From the NCBI GenBank assembly GCA_026874595.1, contig CM049319.1, positions 59,096,917 to 59,160,916 of the forward strand: 64,000 nucleotides of DNA. Direction: 5' to 3'. The stretch comes from Sipunculus nudus. Its lineage: Eukaryota > Annelida > Sipuncula > Golfingiida > Sipunculidae. The position numbers and the translations under genes were made by a program. The notes below the pieces were generated by a model. It was given only the letters and a program-made list of their open reading frames with translations, was not told the DNA's origin and did no database searches. This document shows, piece by piece, positions 47,207 through 59,806 of this stretch (positions are counted from its first letter, which is position 1; each line of letters starts with the position of its first letter).

Positions 47207-48334
47207 CTAAAAACCATGGACATCAGGGGTTGGGCATCAGGTAGTTCTACTTACATTTGTTATATATTATCTGTCATTACTTTTCAATTTTGTTGTATGA
47301 TCTCTGCTAGTATTTATAACTGCTTTTGCAGATGGTATTTAACTGCCTATGCTATATTTTATCCTATTTTATTCCATTAGCAATTATAATATTTGTGTTG
47401 ATATTTTGATCACCCTATCTTATTATGGTCATTAATCATTCCAAAAAATATATTATAGTGATCCAGATTCACTTTCAGTATCTAATGGATTGTTCCTTTA
47501 GATGTCACCGTAACCTTGTAATGATTAATCAAAATCAAGTGCTATAGGACAAATCAGCCAAGTGACTCAGCCAGATATCCAAACCAACCAACAAACCAGC
47601 CAACCAACGGCGATAAAATCATAATACCTTCTGGCGGAAGTATGATAAATAAGGGGTTTAGATGTTGTTAATTGTGTATTCTTAATGAATGTTCCCTATT
47701 AGTACAAACATTAATTTACCTTGATGTTATAGGTAGCAATTAAGGTGAATTAAACAAAAAAGTCGAATAAAGATCGTTCACATTGAAAAGGATATACAAA
47801 CCCTGCCTGAAGCTAGGAAAATACCAGATGCCTAAAAGCAGTAAGACGGAGTCAAGAAGGGCGCCGCGATTCTGTTATTATATGTATAGTGTTTTGGTTT
47901 ATGTTTTGTTTCGCTACATGCGTGCGTCGAGTCTTGTCAATGAGTCATTCTATATAAAAACGTAAAAGAGCGCCAAGCCAAATTGGATGATCCCCAAATG
48001 GCCGGGTTCAATAGGGAGAAAAGCCATCACTTGGGAAGTCTGGCGTAACAACACTTGTTGACCGTTTTAGTGAAGAGATGTTTTATGCGTAACGATTTGT
48101 CTTATACTCGTCGGTAAAACAGGAGCGCTCACAGGGCAAACGTCACATTCAATACCAGTCGATTACACGTGGAGATGAATTGGACTTAACAGGCCCCGAG
48201 AGTATGACCAGAAAGAAAATAAGGCCAGTGACGTCATAGGTTGTTAGAAAACAACTTCAGACATCTCAGCCTCTCGTGAAAAATCTTGACTCTTGACTTG
48301 TTTATTTCTGCTCTAACATAATGTTATCATAATT
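47207..48334. other. No gene recognised
   Basis: Contains a short (CCAA)n-like patch at 47575-47608. No supported gene. Confidence 0.5.
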
Positions 48335-48450
48335 AGGGCTGCAACGACACATCGGCGAACCGAATTATCGCTTTACAATATTATTGGTTTCGTCAAACAC
48401 AATTGTATCGATCATTTATTCGAAAGCGAGTCCGACACTGAGATACAGTC
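48335..48450 (+). mobile_element. hAT-like terminus remnant
   Basis: AGGGCTGCAACGACACATCGG resembles (as AGGGCTGCAACGA) a common hAT-type terminal motif in animals, followed by a TCG-rich segment. The right end could not be identified, and the extent given is approximate. Confidence 0.35.
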
Positions 48451-48570
48451 AGTCAGCCCACTATGAAGCTGTGTTTCCATGTACATGTATACGTGCATAT
48501 GCCGTACACTCGTTCATATGATTTTGTAACTGTGGTGCTTCCATCAGTCCGTCAGTGTATATGTGTATTG

Positions 48571-48793
48571 CAAGCGAATCCAGGACGGGGGGGGGGGGGG
48601 GGGGGGTTGGGGGGGAGTTCGGACACTCTCCTTTTCCATCAGCCGCAACCTTTGTTTTTGTGGAATTAATACAAAAGTTTGGGCCCGGATCCCTCTTTTC
48701 CGGACCTGGGGACATTGTTGAAGTTTTTCATAAGTAATCTTGGATATGACACCCCCCCCCCCTTTTTTTTCCCTAAATCCTGGATCCGCTCTG
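48571..48793 (+). mobile_element. hAT-like MITE with internal poly-G and poly-C
   Basis: Left end CAAGCGAATCCAGGAC and right end TCCTGGATCCGCTCTG are inverted matches (CAG..GCGGATCCAGGA). A run of 20 G (48587-48606) lies just inside the left end and a run of 11 C followed by T (48752-48770) just inside the right. It abuts R3 copy 2 at 48794. No clear 8-bp duplication is visible, so insertion was followed by change or the ends are a few bases off. Confidence 0.65.
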
Positions 48794-49105
48794 CTGCTTG
48801 CTTTGTTTATATCAACGTGTTTATAATATGTAAGGACCCGCCAAAATAATCAAAACAAATTAAAAAATGCCATCTGGCAACAAGTCAGATAAGCCAGAGC
48901 TTCTCAACTGGCGTTTTGCAACAAATTACCTTTCTACCTCCGCATATATGCAACCTAACACCTTAGGTTATACGTTTTTCCCCGTTTGTAAACATTGCGG
49001 TGTTTACAAAAATGTTGTTGATAAACAAGTTCATACATCCGTCACGTAGGCCTCATAACTTTTGAAAACCAAAATTACCCTAAGATCATTTATATATAGA
49101 CAGAG
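48794..49105 (-). repeat. Dispersed repeat family R3, copy 2 (inverted)
   Basis: Reverse complement of 40538-40860. The copy is cut at the hAT-like MITE on its left: R3 sequence that follows GCAAGCAGC in copy 1 is absent on the other side of the MITE. The 60-codon frame at 48867-49049 is inside the repeat. Confidence 0.8.
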
Positions 49106-51422
49106 GAAGCCAGAATTCATCTTCTTCAAAAAGGTAGGTAAAAGGGCACCTATAAATGTTGCACCAGTGAACAGTAGTTGAGATGAATATGATAAAGCTA
49201 AGACACTTGTATGTATGACAACTGTACATACACCAGTATAGAGAGCTATAGAGGGATATCATGGATTTTAAAAAGAGTATATGCTCGGACAAAATATAAA
49301 CATATAAAGCTGACCATTTTATCTTTTGAGACAAGCAAACTCCATGACTGTTCATTAATTTGAGGCGTTTACTCAAACTCTCAAAATATTTCAAAATTTA
49401 AGTTTCCTGACTGGAAAATCGAAAACTTATTTTTCCGGGCATGATGGTTTGGGACCCTATTTTAAGTTGTTGGGTAGTGCCGCTTTTGGTCTTCATTTCT
49501 CATTGTTGTATAAAATATATCATCATCTCCGGCTACACCAACGTCAAATCCCTTGATCTTATGTGTGAGTACAAAGCTGTTGATCATCCAAAGTGTGCAG
49601 AACTCCAACGGTGGTATCATAAAAAAATGCAACACATTTATCTGAGGTAAAACATGATTACAAGCTCACATGAATAAACTACCAAAAAAGGATATTCTAA
49701 TTATATAAACAAGGGCTAAAGCGAAGGAGTTGTCGTGGAAATAATTAAAGGCGAGAAAAAAAGTGATGAAACTGCGCCAGTGTTTGTGAACTAATGACGC
49801 TAGCATGACATAATCGTTTTTCCTTGTTGTTTTACAGATTCTCATTCAATTTTCCTTGTCAACTCTTTGCCTCCTATTAATAGCTAAACTTATTGAGCGG
49901 GCTTGCCGTGTGATGGTTGTGTACGGTTAATCTGACACAGTTTGAGGGAAGGTATGTCAAACTGACAGAACATTTTTTTTTTCATCATGGCCCTCATTAA
50001 CTATTATTCATTAATCAGGGCTGGGAAAAAAGTATTATATTCCAATAACCTACGCCCATCCAATTTTTCCTACTCTAACACGTTCCAAACATGTGGAATT
50101 TTACCAGTTGAAATAATTAACGAGTTTTTCTGGCATAGAACCCGGAGCCATTTTAGCCACATTATTATTACTGGCATAAAACACATTAAAAAATAATAGT
50201 CTTTAGCTTAGCTTAACCCGGCTGGCTCCAAGAAACGCAAGAAGATCACGTTGTTTTGGTGATGTTACCAAGTACCTATTCATATTTATATATTAGTTAA
50301 TTTTAATTGGTTCTTAATTACTTGGTACTTAATTACTGCATTTGACAATTCGATAATTTGGTTTTGATATTATCTGCTTACTGTAGGGTTATCTATCTTT
50401 GTTAGTACGAACGTTGGGGACGGGAGGAGGATGGGTGGAATTGAATTTTACACCATGTTATGTCAGGTACCTAACTGTCTATACGATCATCTCATCGGTC
50501 TGTCTTGTCAGTATATTACCATATGTGTTCCCTAGAGGCCAGCATTAATAAAAACCCCAAAAAACATACATTCCGTCTATCTCCTTTTTTCGAGTAGAAA
50601 ATAACCCTTTCATCCAGAAAGTACACTCCTTACCTAGTGGCCATGTCACATTCAATTTAATAGTATTCCTACCAACTGCTAGAAAGATCGCCTTTGCCGT
50701 ATACCACCACCAGAGCGTTGACCCTAATATTGCTACATATGTTGATACATATGAAAGCGGGTATTGCTTGGATTCGCCTATTTACTTCTGATTTATGCTC
50801 ATTTGTTGTCATTGACATAACTGGTTGAAGCAATCTGTCGCCCTTTTTTTCCTTTTTCGAACATAGAAACAACCATGTGACGACTGGTGAACATCCACTT
50901 GCAAGATATTTAGACGTTAGAGTCGAAAATCGCTGCCCTACGACACTGACGCACTGACGACAGCTTGCGAAAGAGCAGCATCATTATTGGCCAGTTGCGA
51001 TAAGTCACACAGGTTAAATTTTGGCAATTCACCAAAATCTATGGCGCCACTGGCAGCCGTATCCGACAAAGGCGGTCTTTTAAGGCGGTTAATAAGTGGA
51101 ATGGAATAAAATGAACACAACGTGACCTATCGGTCATGAGTGCACCTAGACAGAGACATGGTTAAGGGCTTTCAGTAGCTGACCTTCTAGCAGCTGACAG
51201 CAGACAGACGGGCTGTCAGTCTAGTCTGTGCTGACCTGTCATCAGTTTGATCTCGTTATCTCATCCGGTCATTATTAACGGCTGTCTTTGAACGTAACCA
51301 ATGAAGTATATCCCGGAATGATTGAGGACACCCGGAGGTCACATGTCAGCGCCCAGTCTCGATCTGATTTGGTTTGATGTAACTCTGCGACCTTGCAGTG
51401 CATGAGTAATTATAATTTATGT

Positions 51423-51425
<3 letters not shown>
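49106..51425. other. No gene recognised
   Basis: About 2.3 kb without supported gene. A short hairpin (CTGACAGC/GCTGTCAG) occurs at about 51195-51220. Confidence 0.5.

Positions 51426-51461
<36 letters not shown>
51426..51461. repeat. (TA)n microsatellite
   Basis: TA repeat of about 36 bases. Two more TA blocks follow within 500 bases (51717-51742 and 51879-51942). Confidence 0.95.
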
Positions 51462-51464
<3 letters not shown>

Positions 51465-51711
51465 TTTTTGAGCATAATCCCCAAATATTGCATAGTTGGG
51501 AGTTCAATGATCTTTGGTATAGGACTTTTGTACATACCCACAAACGCTTGGCGACCACTGCTCTATTTTAGGTACAAATGAATAATAATTATATCTGACA
51601 CCTTAATGAAAGGAAATGATCATTTAAAAATGAGTAAAATGCTAAATATATTTATACAAATATATTCAGTAATTGCTGACAGAAGTTTGTGTGTGTGTGT
51701 TGGAAATATAT

Positions 51712-51716
<5 letters not shown>

Positions 51717-51742
<26 letters not shown>
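51717..51742. repeat. (TA)n microsatellite, short
   Basis: TA repeat followed by ACACACATATATATA; a (TG)n patch precedes it at about 51689. Confidence 0.9.
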
Positions 51743-51752
<10 letters not shown>

Positions 51753-51874
51753 TATATAAATATATATAAATAATTAAAGTACGTCTAGTTTGATTTCATC
51801 AGTTTGTGCGACAGATCTGTTTCGTGAGAGCAGCATTCAAGCACTATCACCGCGATGTCTGAATTCACGCTATG

Positions 51875-51878
<4 letters not shown>

Positions 51879-51942
<64 letters not shown>
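51879..51942. repeat. (TA)n microsatellite
   Basis: Pure TA repeat of about 64 bases. Confidence 0.95.
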
Positions 51943-51945
<3 letters not shown>

Positions 51946-53429
51946 CACTGTAATTAACGGTATGCAATTGCAGTGTGTATGTAACTGCAACTTCTCTTAA
52001 AATAAATTAAACCATTTAAGCAAAACAAATAATGCAAATGGTCTGCCATTCTAGATATTCAATAGTTACCATGCAACCAGTTGGACACACATTTTGGACC
52101 GCCCTTGGGGCATGCCTGTTATGGGGTAAAGTAAGAACACTACTTCCATCTTCATGGCCGTGAATAGGCAACTTCCTATTGATGTCGTAAACGCTATTTG
52201 AACATATCTTACATCATGATGACGGTATAATTAATGCTAAAGTGGGGTCATTATACAGAGGTGTAGTCAATAGTGCGCGGCAAAAACTATAAATAAATGT
52301 CCCATTCCAGTGTTTGCTTATATATTATAATGCCTATATTAGTTACGAGCTAAACCCAGTTATATCGTCACGTATGGTCTGCATGCCTCGTTCCTGTGTA
52401 GCCCGATGATAAATGGCTCGTTCAAAATTATCCACAGCTGCAAATCTGCAACCATCACAAAACCAACCGTACAACTGTAATGCCAATTGCATCAAAGAGT
52501 ACTTTATCAAAGGCCGGCATAGGTATTTCAAATCCCGTTATTAGAGTCAAGGCCTATTACCCGATGTTTTGCCCTCACCCCTTTTGTGTGTGCAGTTGTT
52601 CTGTACCATCACAGATTTTGAGGGTTTTCATTTAGTGGGTTAAAGCAACAAGAGACCCTGGCCTGGTGAACATCGAAGGGCTCAAAATTAGTGATCTGTC
52701 ATCATGAGAATTTTCTTTTTCCTTTATCTACTTAAAAAGAAAAGTAGTGACATTTACCATAGATAAAAGGGTAAAATTCTCTGTCCACAGTCCCCTCTTA
52801 ATTGGTTTTTGTATATGCCTGTCTTACGTTTCTAAGCAACTTGGATTAGACAATTAAAGGCACTAGCTTTAGACTTCCCATCACTGTTTTCCTGGATTTG
52901 TCTTAACATATTATTATGGTCTACTTTCCCCGTTTTATTGTTTCAACTGAATTAAATGAAAAGAGATTTTGGGAGAGCGTGTTGTGTTTGGACTCACAGT
53001 CCCTTAATTCTTTCAAGGATTGCCGAATGAAATGTGCGGTTAAAAGCTTCCACAATTAAGCTGCATTTAAGAAGGTGTTCCCTAGTTTAATTAACCATCA
53101 TGAGGAAAAGCATCTTGTGCATGTTAAACAAAATACTAAAGCCATCAATTTAGAGTAACTGAATCTATTTTGATGACTAACAGATGTGTCCAGCTGAAAT
53201 CAGTTGATTGTCTTATCTATTACTAAATGTAAAAAAAAACTAAATCGGACATTTGCAATGTATTTGGGAGACGCAATGTTAAAACATGCTAGCCACCTTC
53301 CATATTTGAAGAACTGATGTTATTTCAAGCCCACTCTGTGTATACATTAATTAACTGTAGGCAATTGACTTTGGCCTATTCAGGAAAGTTCCTATAAAGC
53401 TTCTGTGACGCCTAACCCTACCTCTAAAC
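51943..53429. other. No gene recognised
   Basis: No supported gene or delimited repeat. Confidence 0.5.
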
Positions 53430-53530
53430 ACTTGGATATAAACAAAACCAAAAGTCTGTATGCAATAGGATCGGCGTTGTCTGGTCTTTTTATATTGGAA
53501 AAGTTCAAGGGGTTATTTCCAGATAACGAA
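53430..53530 (+). repeat. Dispersed repeat family R3, copy 4 (end fragment)
   Basis: CACTTGGATATAAACAAAAC, CTGTATGCAATAGGATCGGC and TCAAGGGGTTATTT correspond in order to the last 100 bases of R3 copy 1. Confidence 0.5.
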
Positions 53531-55494
53531 TAGGCCCCTTTAAGGAGAAAGAGGATCAAAACATATAGACAGCTGCGTCATCGAACATAATTAAATACTA
53601 TCATTAGTCCTTAAAGCCTTACTTGTTAGCAACTGCACCAACTTATGTTAAGCTTTTAGAGAATTACTGAGGAAAGTCATTGTTTCTAACAAATTGACTA
53701 ATCAAATATCCGTTTTAACAGTGGGGAGATAAGCTCTGTGGCAGTGTTGTATGGATCAGCCCATACCAGTATTGTTGGCCAAGTTGCATGCAGACTGGAG
53801 TTGCTCTATGGATACTTGAATAAGCTTGACTTGAGCGAGATCATAAGGCCACGGTCTTGTGTCAAAATAGCGTTATTACGTTTCCTAAAATACCATTACT
53901 GCGTGGATGACGCCAGACACCCAGCCACAGAAACACAGAAATGAACTCATAGGTCGGAACTTATTAGTTCATGTTCTCGGTTCAACCTTGTTCATCTCCA
54001 GTAAGCCTGCAGGCCCTAGCTGAGGTAAGTTAAATGAGAAAAGACACCGTTCTTGATAACAGACTTTATCTTCATCTCACTAGAACAAACAATATTGAAT
54101 GTTAATTTTATTGAATGAGGAATAATTCCCTGGGAAAAATGACTGTCAAGTCAGAAGAGCTTTTTTTCAGCAGGAAATAATATTTCTTTGTTGTGGCAGA
54201 CTATATACAACAGCGCCGCTTTTGGACACGGCTATAATTGGCATTTACATGCTAAAACAAATCTTACGGGTCCACGAGATAGCGAAGTTGGTTACGAGTT
54301 TTCTACAAGTTTCTACCAGTTGCTGAAACATTTTAAGTACTTTAAACACTTGAATTGTCGTGAATTCGCTAATGACCAAACTTGGCATCCAAATCGAGTG
54401 AGGGTCGCTTCATAAGAATACGATGCACAGCCGGTCAGTATTTGTTGCATCTATAAATTCAGATAGTAATACGAACACATGACTTTAACAGTGATCATAA
54501 TACTCACCGATAAAAAGTCTACTTGACATAAAAGATTAACCGAATTAACAATTAGTTTGGCCCTCCTTAGAGCCCGTAGGTCCACCAATGGCCTCAAATT
54601 GTAGAACTAGATAGCATCCAGAAACCACAAAACTCCGCCAAAAAAAATCTGGATTACCAGAACAAAGGCGGCTGGAAATGGGTAACCCCTGTGTACGCAA
54701 TTGGGATTTGTCTGTTTCTATGAACCTCCAGATATTTTAATAAATCTTCTTATTTTCTATCATAAAAGCCTTTGATAAAAGTTGCTAACAGAAGAAATAA
54801 CCAACTTACCAACCAACCAACCTACAGTGACAAAACCAATTTACTGTTTAGGTCAAAAATATTCACACTCAGTTTTCCGTCTATGTATAGGTGTTGCTAT
54901 AATTATGAATAAATTACGCATCAGGAAATTTATGGATTGCTTTTTTTATGTTTTAGATGCAAAAACAATCGGGGTGCTCGTTTAGCGTTCCATCCACCAA
55001 GCCAAAATATGTTTAAACAACTGATCAATATCAGTAGATGGAAAAAGGGGTAATATTTGCTTTGGGTATTAAATTTTCATTGAAGCACTGTCAACGATCT
55101 CTCCGGTATTACTTCAGCCGTTGATGGAAAGAGAACCGTAGGCACGTATTAAAGATGATTTTACGTCCCAGATAAACATCCCTAGTCATCGTGTTTCATT
55201 CTGATGACGACATATACACTTATCAAAACATCCGGAGGGAGCAGTTCGTAAATTCATTGCGAATTCCTCCCGGCCTAATCGCCCCAGTTCTGACACCTGT
55301 TGACAAGTAGGTCTAGGAGGAGATTGCGGTTGACTCGGGCCAGGTTATGACCGATCTGACATGGCGTGGGTTTTGATTATTTCTGTCATAGACGTTAAGT
55401 ATGATTGCTAAATGACCCACTTAATAACTATTGCGCAGCTTGTCTTTTCTCGCCCGTAAGGCAGTGACCCAGGACTTAACTCATTATATAGTAA
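53531..55494. other. No gene supported; one donor-like site
   Basis: A strong donor (CTGAG|gtaagtta) lies at 54025 after an acceptor-like TTCATCTCCAG, which would make a 23-nt exon; not supported. A 68-codon frame at 53738-53944 follows an acceptor-like TTTTAACAG at 53720 but shows no motif. Confidence 0.4.
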
Positions 55495-55877
55495 CTACCA
55501 TAAAAATCTCGAAATAACGACCACAATGGGATAGTCTAAGCGAGGTCTTTTATATCCCTGCTAGGCTTTAGTATTTGCGTTTACTAATTAAATGCTTAAA
55601 ATAAAACGCGATTCCATGTACCACAGACATAACTCATTGGCAACTCTTAAAACTCAGCAAGAGAGCCGTATTTTAGGAATATAATTTGCCGCGAGGTATC
55701 GGTTCTTGCTCTAAGCTAAAGTGAGTTAGATTGCCTTGTAAGTGGGAGGAATTATGTTTTAAAAATTGCATCGACTGGGCCATTTTTGGTTTTTGATAAA
55801 GAGCGAAAAAGAATCTGGATCCGTGAATAGTGGTCGTTTTTTTTTTTTGGGTGGTCGCTAAACCGAGGTGGTCGATA
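55495..55877 (+). mobile_element. Pogo/Tigger-like MITE relative
   Basis: Starts ATCTCGAAATAACGACCAC and ends GGGTGGTCGCTAAACCGAGG, matching the end segments of the element at 2669-2835 in order and orientation. Longer (about 380 bases) and more diverged; ends approximate. Confidence 0.45.
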
Positions 55878-57747
55878 TGCGTTGTTGTTTCTGTATTTGT
55901 TATTTTATTTTACAAACAAATAAAAAATAAATAAACAATATGGATTATTTGTTCCATATTGAAAGTTAAAATATATCGTAAAAATTAGGTAAAAAATAAA
56001 CATTAAAAAAAGTGGAAACAAAATAAAAAGTATATTGCCAACAGCACTGAAGCCAATGAAAATTAAAAAAAAAATTTATACGAACCGAACATTTTATTTG
56101 CTCATAATTTAGTTGCTCATAGCTCTTTATAAAGCTCATATACAGTAATACTTCACGCATGGTAATAAAAATTGATCCTTTTTATTACGTAACATGTGGC
56201 CTGGTTATATATATGGGAGGATGAATGCAAGATTGATTTTTCTCACGGTCTTAGCTTGTATCGTTCATTACATGAAATTGATTAATAATATATAATATAC
56301 AGTATCAAGTATGTCGTTCTGATGGATGGCTGAATCAAATTAATATAACCATGCAAATCGTAATTGATTATCAAAATTTGCCAAGCTCTTGTTTAAGAAA
56401 ACACAGATTCGTTTGTAAAGGATAGATCCTCGGCCTGTGGATAGCACTGTCTATTTAAACATGACGAAACCACCTTCTGGACCTGAACGCCTGCAGTTGG
56501 ACTGTGCGTGGACCGGACCGCTTATGTAATGGACACCTTCACCGTATACAACATGTCACTGCTAGCAACGTGGTGTGAGGGACAGGAAGTGACGGTGGTA
56601 ACCATGGATATTTGATTGTTTTGTACCTTGACCTTTATTCTCCTATCACTCGTATATAATAGTGATGATTACAGGCTGATTACAACGATGATGATACAAT
56701 GGTATGCCATTGCAGCACATTGTTCGATAACACTGAGATGACAACTAATGGTAGGCCTTATCAGAATAAATTAAAAGCCTACTAATTCGTGTATTCACGG
56801 CTTCTGTATCTGTAAAAAGAAGACGAATATAAATATATGGTATTGTAAGATCCTGTATAGAGCTTAGTTTATTTTTTAGGTGGGTTTGTTTTCATTATAC
56901 AGTAGCCAGACCATGTGTTTAGGTGTTCCGTTGAAGAAAGATATTACGTGTAACAACTAAGTTTCTATTTTTGACTGCACACAAATCATGCTAGTCTACG
57001 GTTGAGTGAAATGCTGATTTAAATCAGTTATTATACCGTCAATGGCAATAGGACCTTTGACCGTTGCGCTTAAATTCCTGTTCCTGAATCAGAAAGAGAA
57101 TACCGTAACAAACAGACTGCGTCTGGTCAAGTTTAATACTTTTGTGTTTACATTTGACCAACGTTTCCTAAATCAGAAATAACTTTTGTATCATCTTCCT
57201 TTAGACTAGTAATGCTGTACTTATTTAGCGTATGGAATACATAGTATATAACATAAGCCCGCCTAGGAGCATCCTTATCTCGGGATAGCACATAAATCAA
57301 ATATTCAATTGACCTGCAGTTTCTAACGTGATGTATGTATGAGTTTGAATTACATTTATACGCAGTACGCCAACGACGCCACATGATTGATGACCAAACG
57401 GGGGGTCAGTTAAAAGGAAGACACGGTCGATTCATATTTCTCCAGAGGATAAATATTGGTGTCGGCATTTAACCTTTTAGGATGGTAACAAATTTTGCAT
57501 CCTCTCAAAATAAGCCTTCTTTGTAACAGGAATGGAAGCAAACAGAAATTTGAAATTCGTTACCACTGAGATACATGAGTCGCCTACATTTGTCAGATCG
57601 GTGATTCGCATTGATTTTATATATTCGCAATTTATTCAAAGTGTCTTTAGAGCAAATGGGTGGGGAAGAGGTAAAGATTTTAATTATGATATTTAAGTTG
57701 GGAAAAATTTAATGACATAACAACAAGCATAATTTGCACAGTTAAGC

Positions 57748-57757
<10 letters not shown>
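55878..57757. other. No gene recognised
   Basis: AT-rich with several A-runs near 55915-56070. No supported gene. Confidence 0.5.

Positions 57758-57822
<65 letters not shown>
57758..57822. repeat. (TA)n microsatellite
   Basis: Pure AT repeat of about 65 bases. Confidence 0.95.
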
Positions 57823-57825
<3 letters not shown>

Positions 57826-59155
57826 ATTTGTGTAACTGAAAACCGGATTTGATACTCGGTTGGACAGATATGATGGACCTTTTCCTAATAAACATTTGTT
57901 TTCCAGATTGTGTTTATATATTTCACACAAACCGGTGTGTATCTATATTTTTGAAATCGGCGGCTTTGAGTGATTATACAATATTACTGTCTACTTTATG
58001 TTACCTGACATTTCATAAATTCTCAATTAAAGTTCTGGTTTTCTTAGCACGATTCTGGACAACATATGTATTATCAGTATAATTATAAATTACAAGTACC
58101 ACATCTGGTGGCCACCAGGGTTCCCTGGCCACTAGTTACGGGGATCTCAATATCAGATAAACGGTCTCTGCTCTGTGTATATTCCGTGCCGGACACCGGT
58201 TTCTCTTCTGTAACAATCTCGAGCCCTTCCCACACACAACACAAAATAGCCATTATCCCGCACCTAATGAACTTTTATATATGAAAGCTTTCATAAGCAC
58301 CTATAACTAGATCGATACCCTTGTTTTGATAGAGTAGCTTCGTCTATAGCTTCATTTGTTCTCTCATTGACAACACGCTAAGGCGGTGTAAGGATACCTT
58401 CATGAAAGAGTAGACACATAAACTAGTTGATGGGCATATGGATTGAGTGTGAAAGGTATGAATAAAACGGGGGAGAGCCCTTAAATCGTTGGCCGAAGTT
58501 TCACTTTTCTTTACAGTAGGTTTTTGTATTTAAGAGCTAATCTATATTATTCATTTAAATGAACAGAAAACTTTTCATTTTTCCAATATGCAGTGTATGG
58601 GCTGTTTCGCGATATGTTCACTCTCATAGAGATATGTTCAATGTCGTAAAATGCAACAGAATGTCGCTTCTCTTTGGGCGAACACGGTCAAATTTCCAGT
58701 GTTACATTAAATAATCCATGAAATCAGGCTTTTAATTGAGACAGATTTAACTTCATTTTGAAACAATACGAGCCACAGAAGTTTTATTTTAAAGATGGTT
58801 GGTATTTCCAATATAAAGATTGTATCTGTAAATGTTAATCGACCATTAAGTTTCCATTGTGACAGTGCAGTGCAGGCGGCTTTCACAAATTGTTGCCATT
58901 GTGTACAAATATTTAATTATGCCAACTTCGTACTCATGGTACAATAGTTATGCGGCACGATTTGAGCAGGCTTCTTAAAAAACCATTATTAAAAACCCAG
59001 TTAGTGACCCCGGCACCCTAAATCTGGTCTAAGTGTAGAAAACATTGCACCAATTTATTGCTTAGAATGAACTTCCTTCATTCCGTAGATTTCAAGGGAG
59101 TCTAAGCTAGTTCTTGAAATAACTTTGTTGGTTTAAAACATGTTCACTCTTTCAG
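57823..59155. other. No gene recognised
   Basis: No supported gene. It would be intronic if the exon at 59156 is real. Confidence 0.45.
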
Positions 59156-59226
59156 GTTGACTTGAACAAAAACAAAGCGTTCCTCTGAAGATCGACAGTA
59201 ACTTCTTGGAAGAGCAGATCGGTCTG
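59156..59226 (+). other. Candidate internal non-coding (5' UTR) exon
   Basis: A 71-base segment with a good acceptor (gttcactctttcag) and a consensus donor (TCTG|gtaagtaa). It has stops in all three plus-strand frames and no ATG, which fits a leader exon and not a coding one. It is on the same strand as the candidate first exon at 33070-33258, so the two could be spliced over a 26-kb intron. Chance co-occurrence of two good splice sites 71 bases apart cannot be excluded. Confidence 0.4.
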
Positions 59227-59331
59227 GTAAGTAAACATACGTGAATTGTTTCATTTTTGCAACAGTTTATCTGAAAACTTATCTCAACTTTTTAAGCACC
59301 TAGCTACTATAGCACAGCTCATCTGTACCAC

Positions 59332-59806
59332 GTGTCTCGTCTCTGAAAGCCCCCACTGACGCATAAATCCCTCCGTATCCGATGTCCCTCTCTTGAAAGC
59401 CACCACTCGAGCACAAACCCTACGTTTCTTGAATCTCCTATCTGAAAGCCGCTCCTATAGCATGTGCTCCTGTGTTACGGGTGTCTCGTTTCTGTTATCC
59501 CCTCATGGATCATAAAGGCCTACGTATCTGGTGTCTCCTTCCTGAAAGCCCTTCTTAAAGCAGGGGCGGATCCAAGATTAAGGAGCACTTATGTTATAAA
59601 AGGTCCCCAGGTCCAGAAGGTGGTCCAGGCCCGAAAAAAATGGGTCTGAAACCCTTAAAAGGTTGCAGCAATGGAAAAAAATGGGGGAGGCGGACCCCCT
59701 GCCCCCCCCCCCCCTTCGATCCGCTACTGTAATGCATGTGCTCCTACGTAACTAGTGTCTCCTACCTGAGGGTCCCTCCTAGCGTATACACCCATGCGTA
59801 TCCGAT
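59332..59806 (+). repeat. ~50-bp minisatellite, six units, split by a MITE
   Basis: Units begin (G)TGTCTC...CTGAAAGCC and end in CGTATC..GAT or a variant; starts are near 59332, 59383, 59434, 59482, 59531 and 59755. Unit five is interrupted by the MITE at 59561-59729: its two halves (CCTGAAAGCCCTTCTTAAAG and AATGCATGTGCTCCTACG) match neighbouring units when the insert is removed. Confidence 0.75.
59561..59729 (+). mobile_element. hAT-like MITE inserted in the minisatellite
   Basis: Left end CAGGGGCGGATCCAAG and right end CTTCGATCCGCTACTG are inverted matches. The right side has a 13-base poly-C (59702-59714) just inside the terminus. No coding capacity. The expected 8-bp duplication is not clear (TCTTAAAG versus TAATGCAT), although the flanks are consistent with insertion into one repeat unit. 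Confidence 0.75.

Noticed and set aside
54002-54024. 23-nt exon with strong donor gtaagtta
   Set aside because: Acceptor is plausible but length and lack of frame or conservation give too little support.
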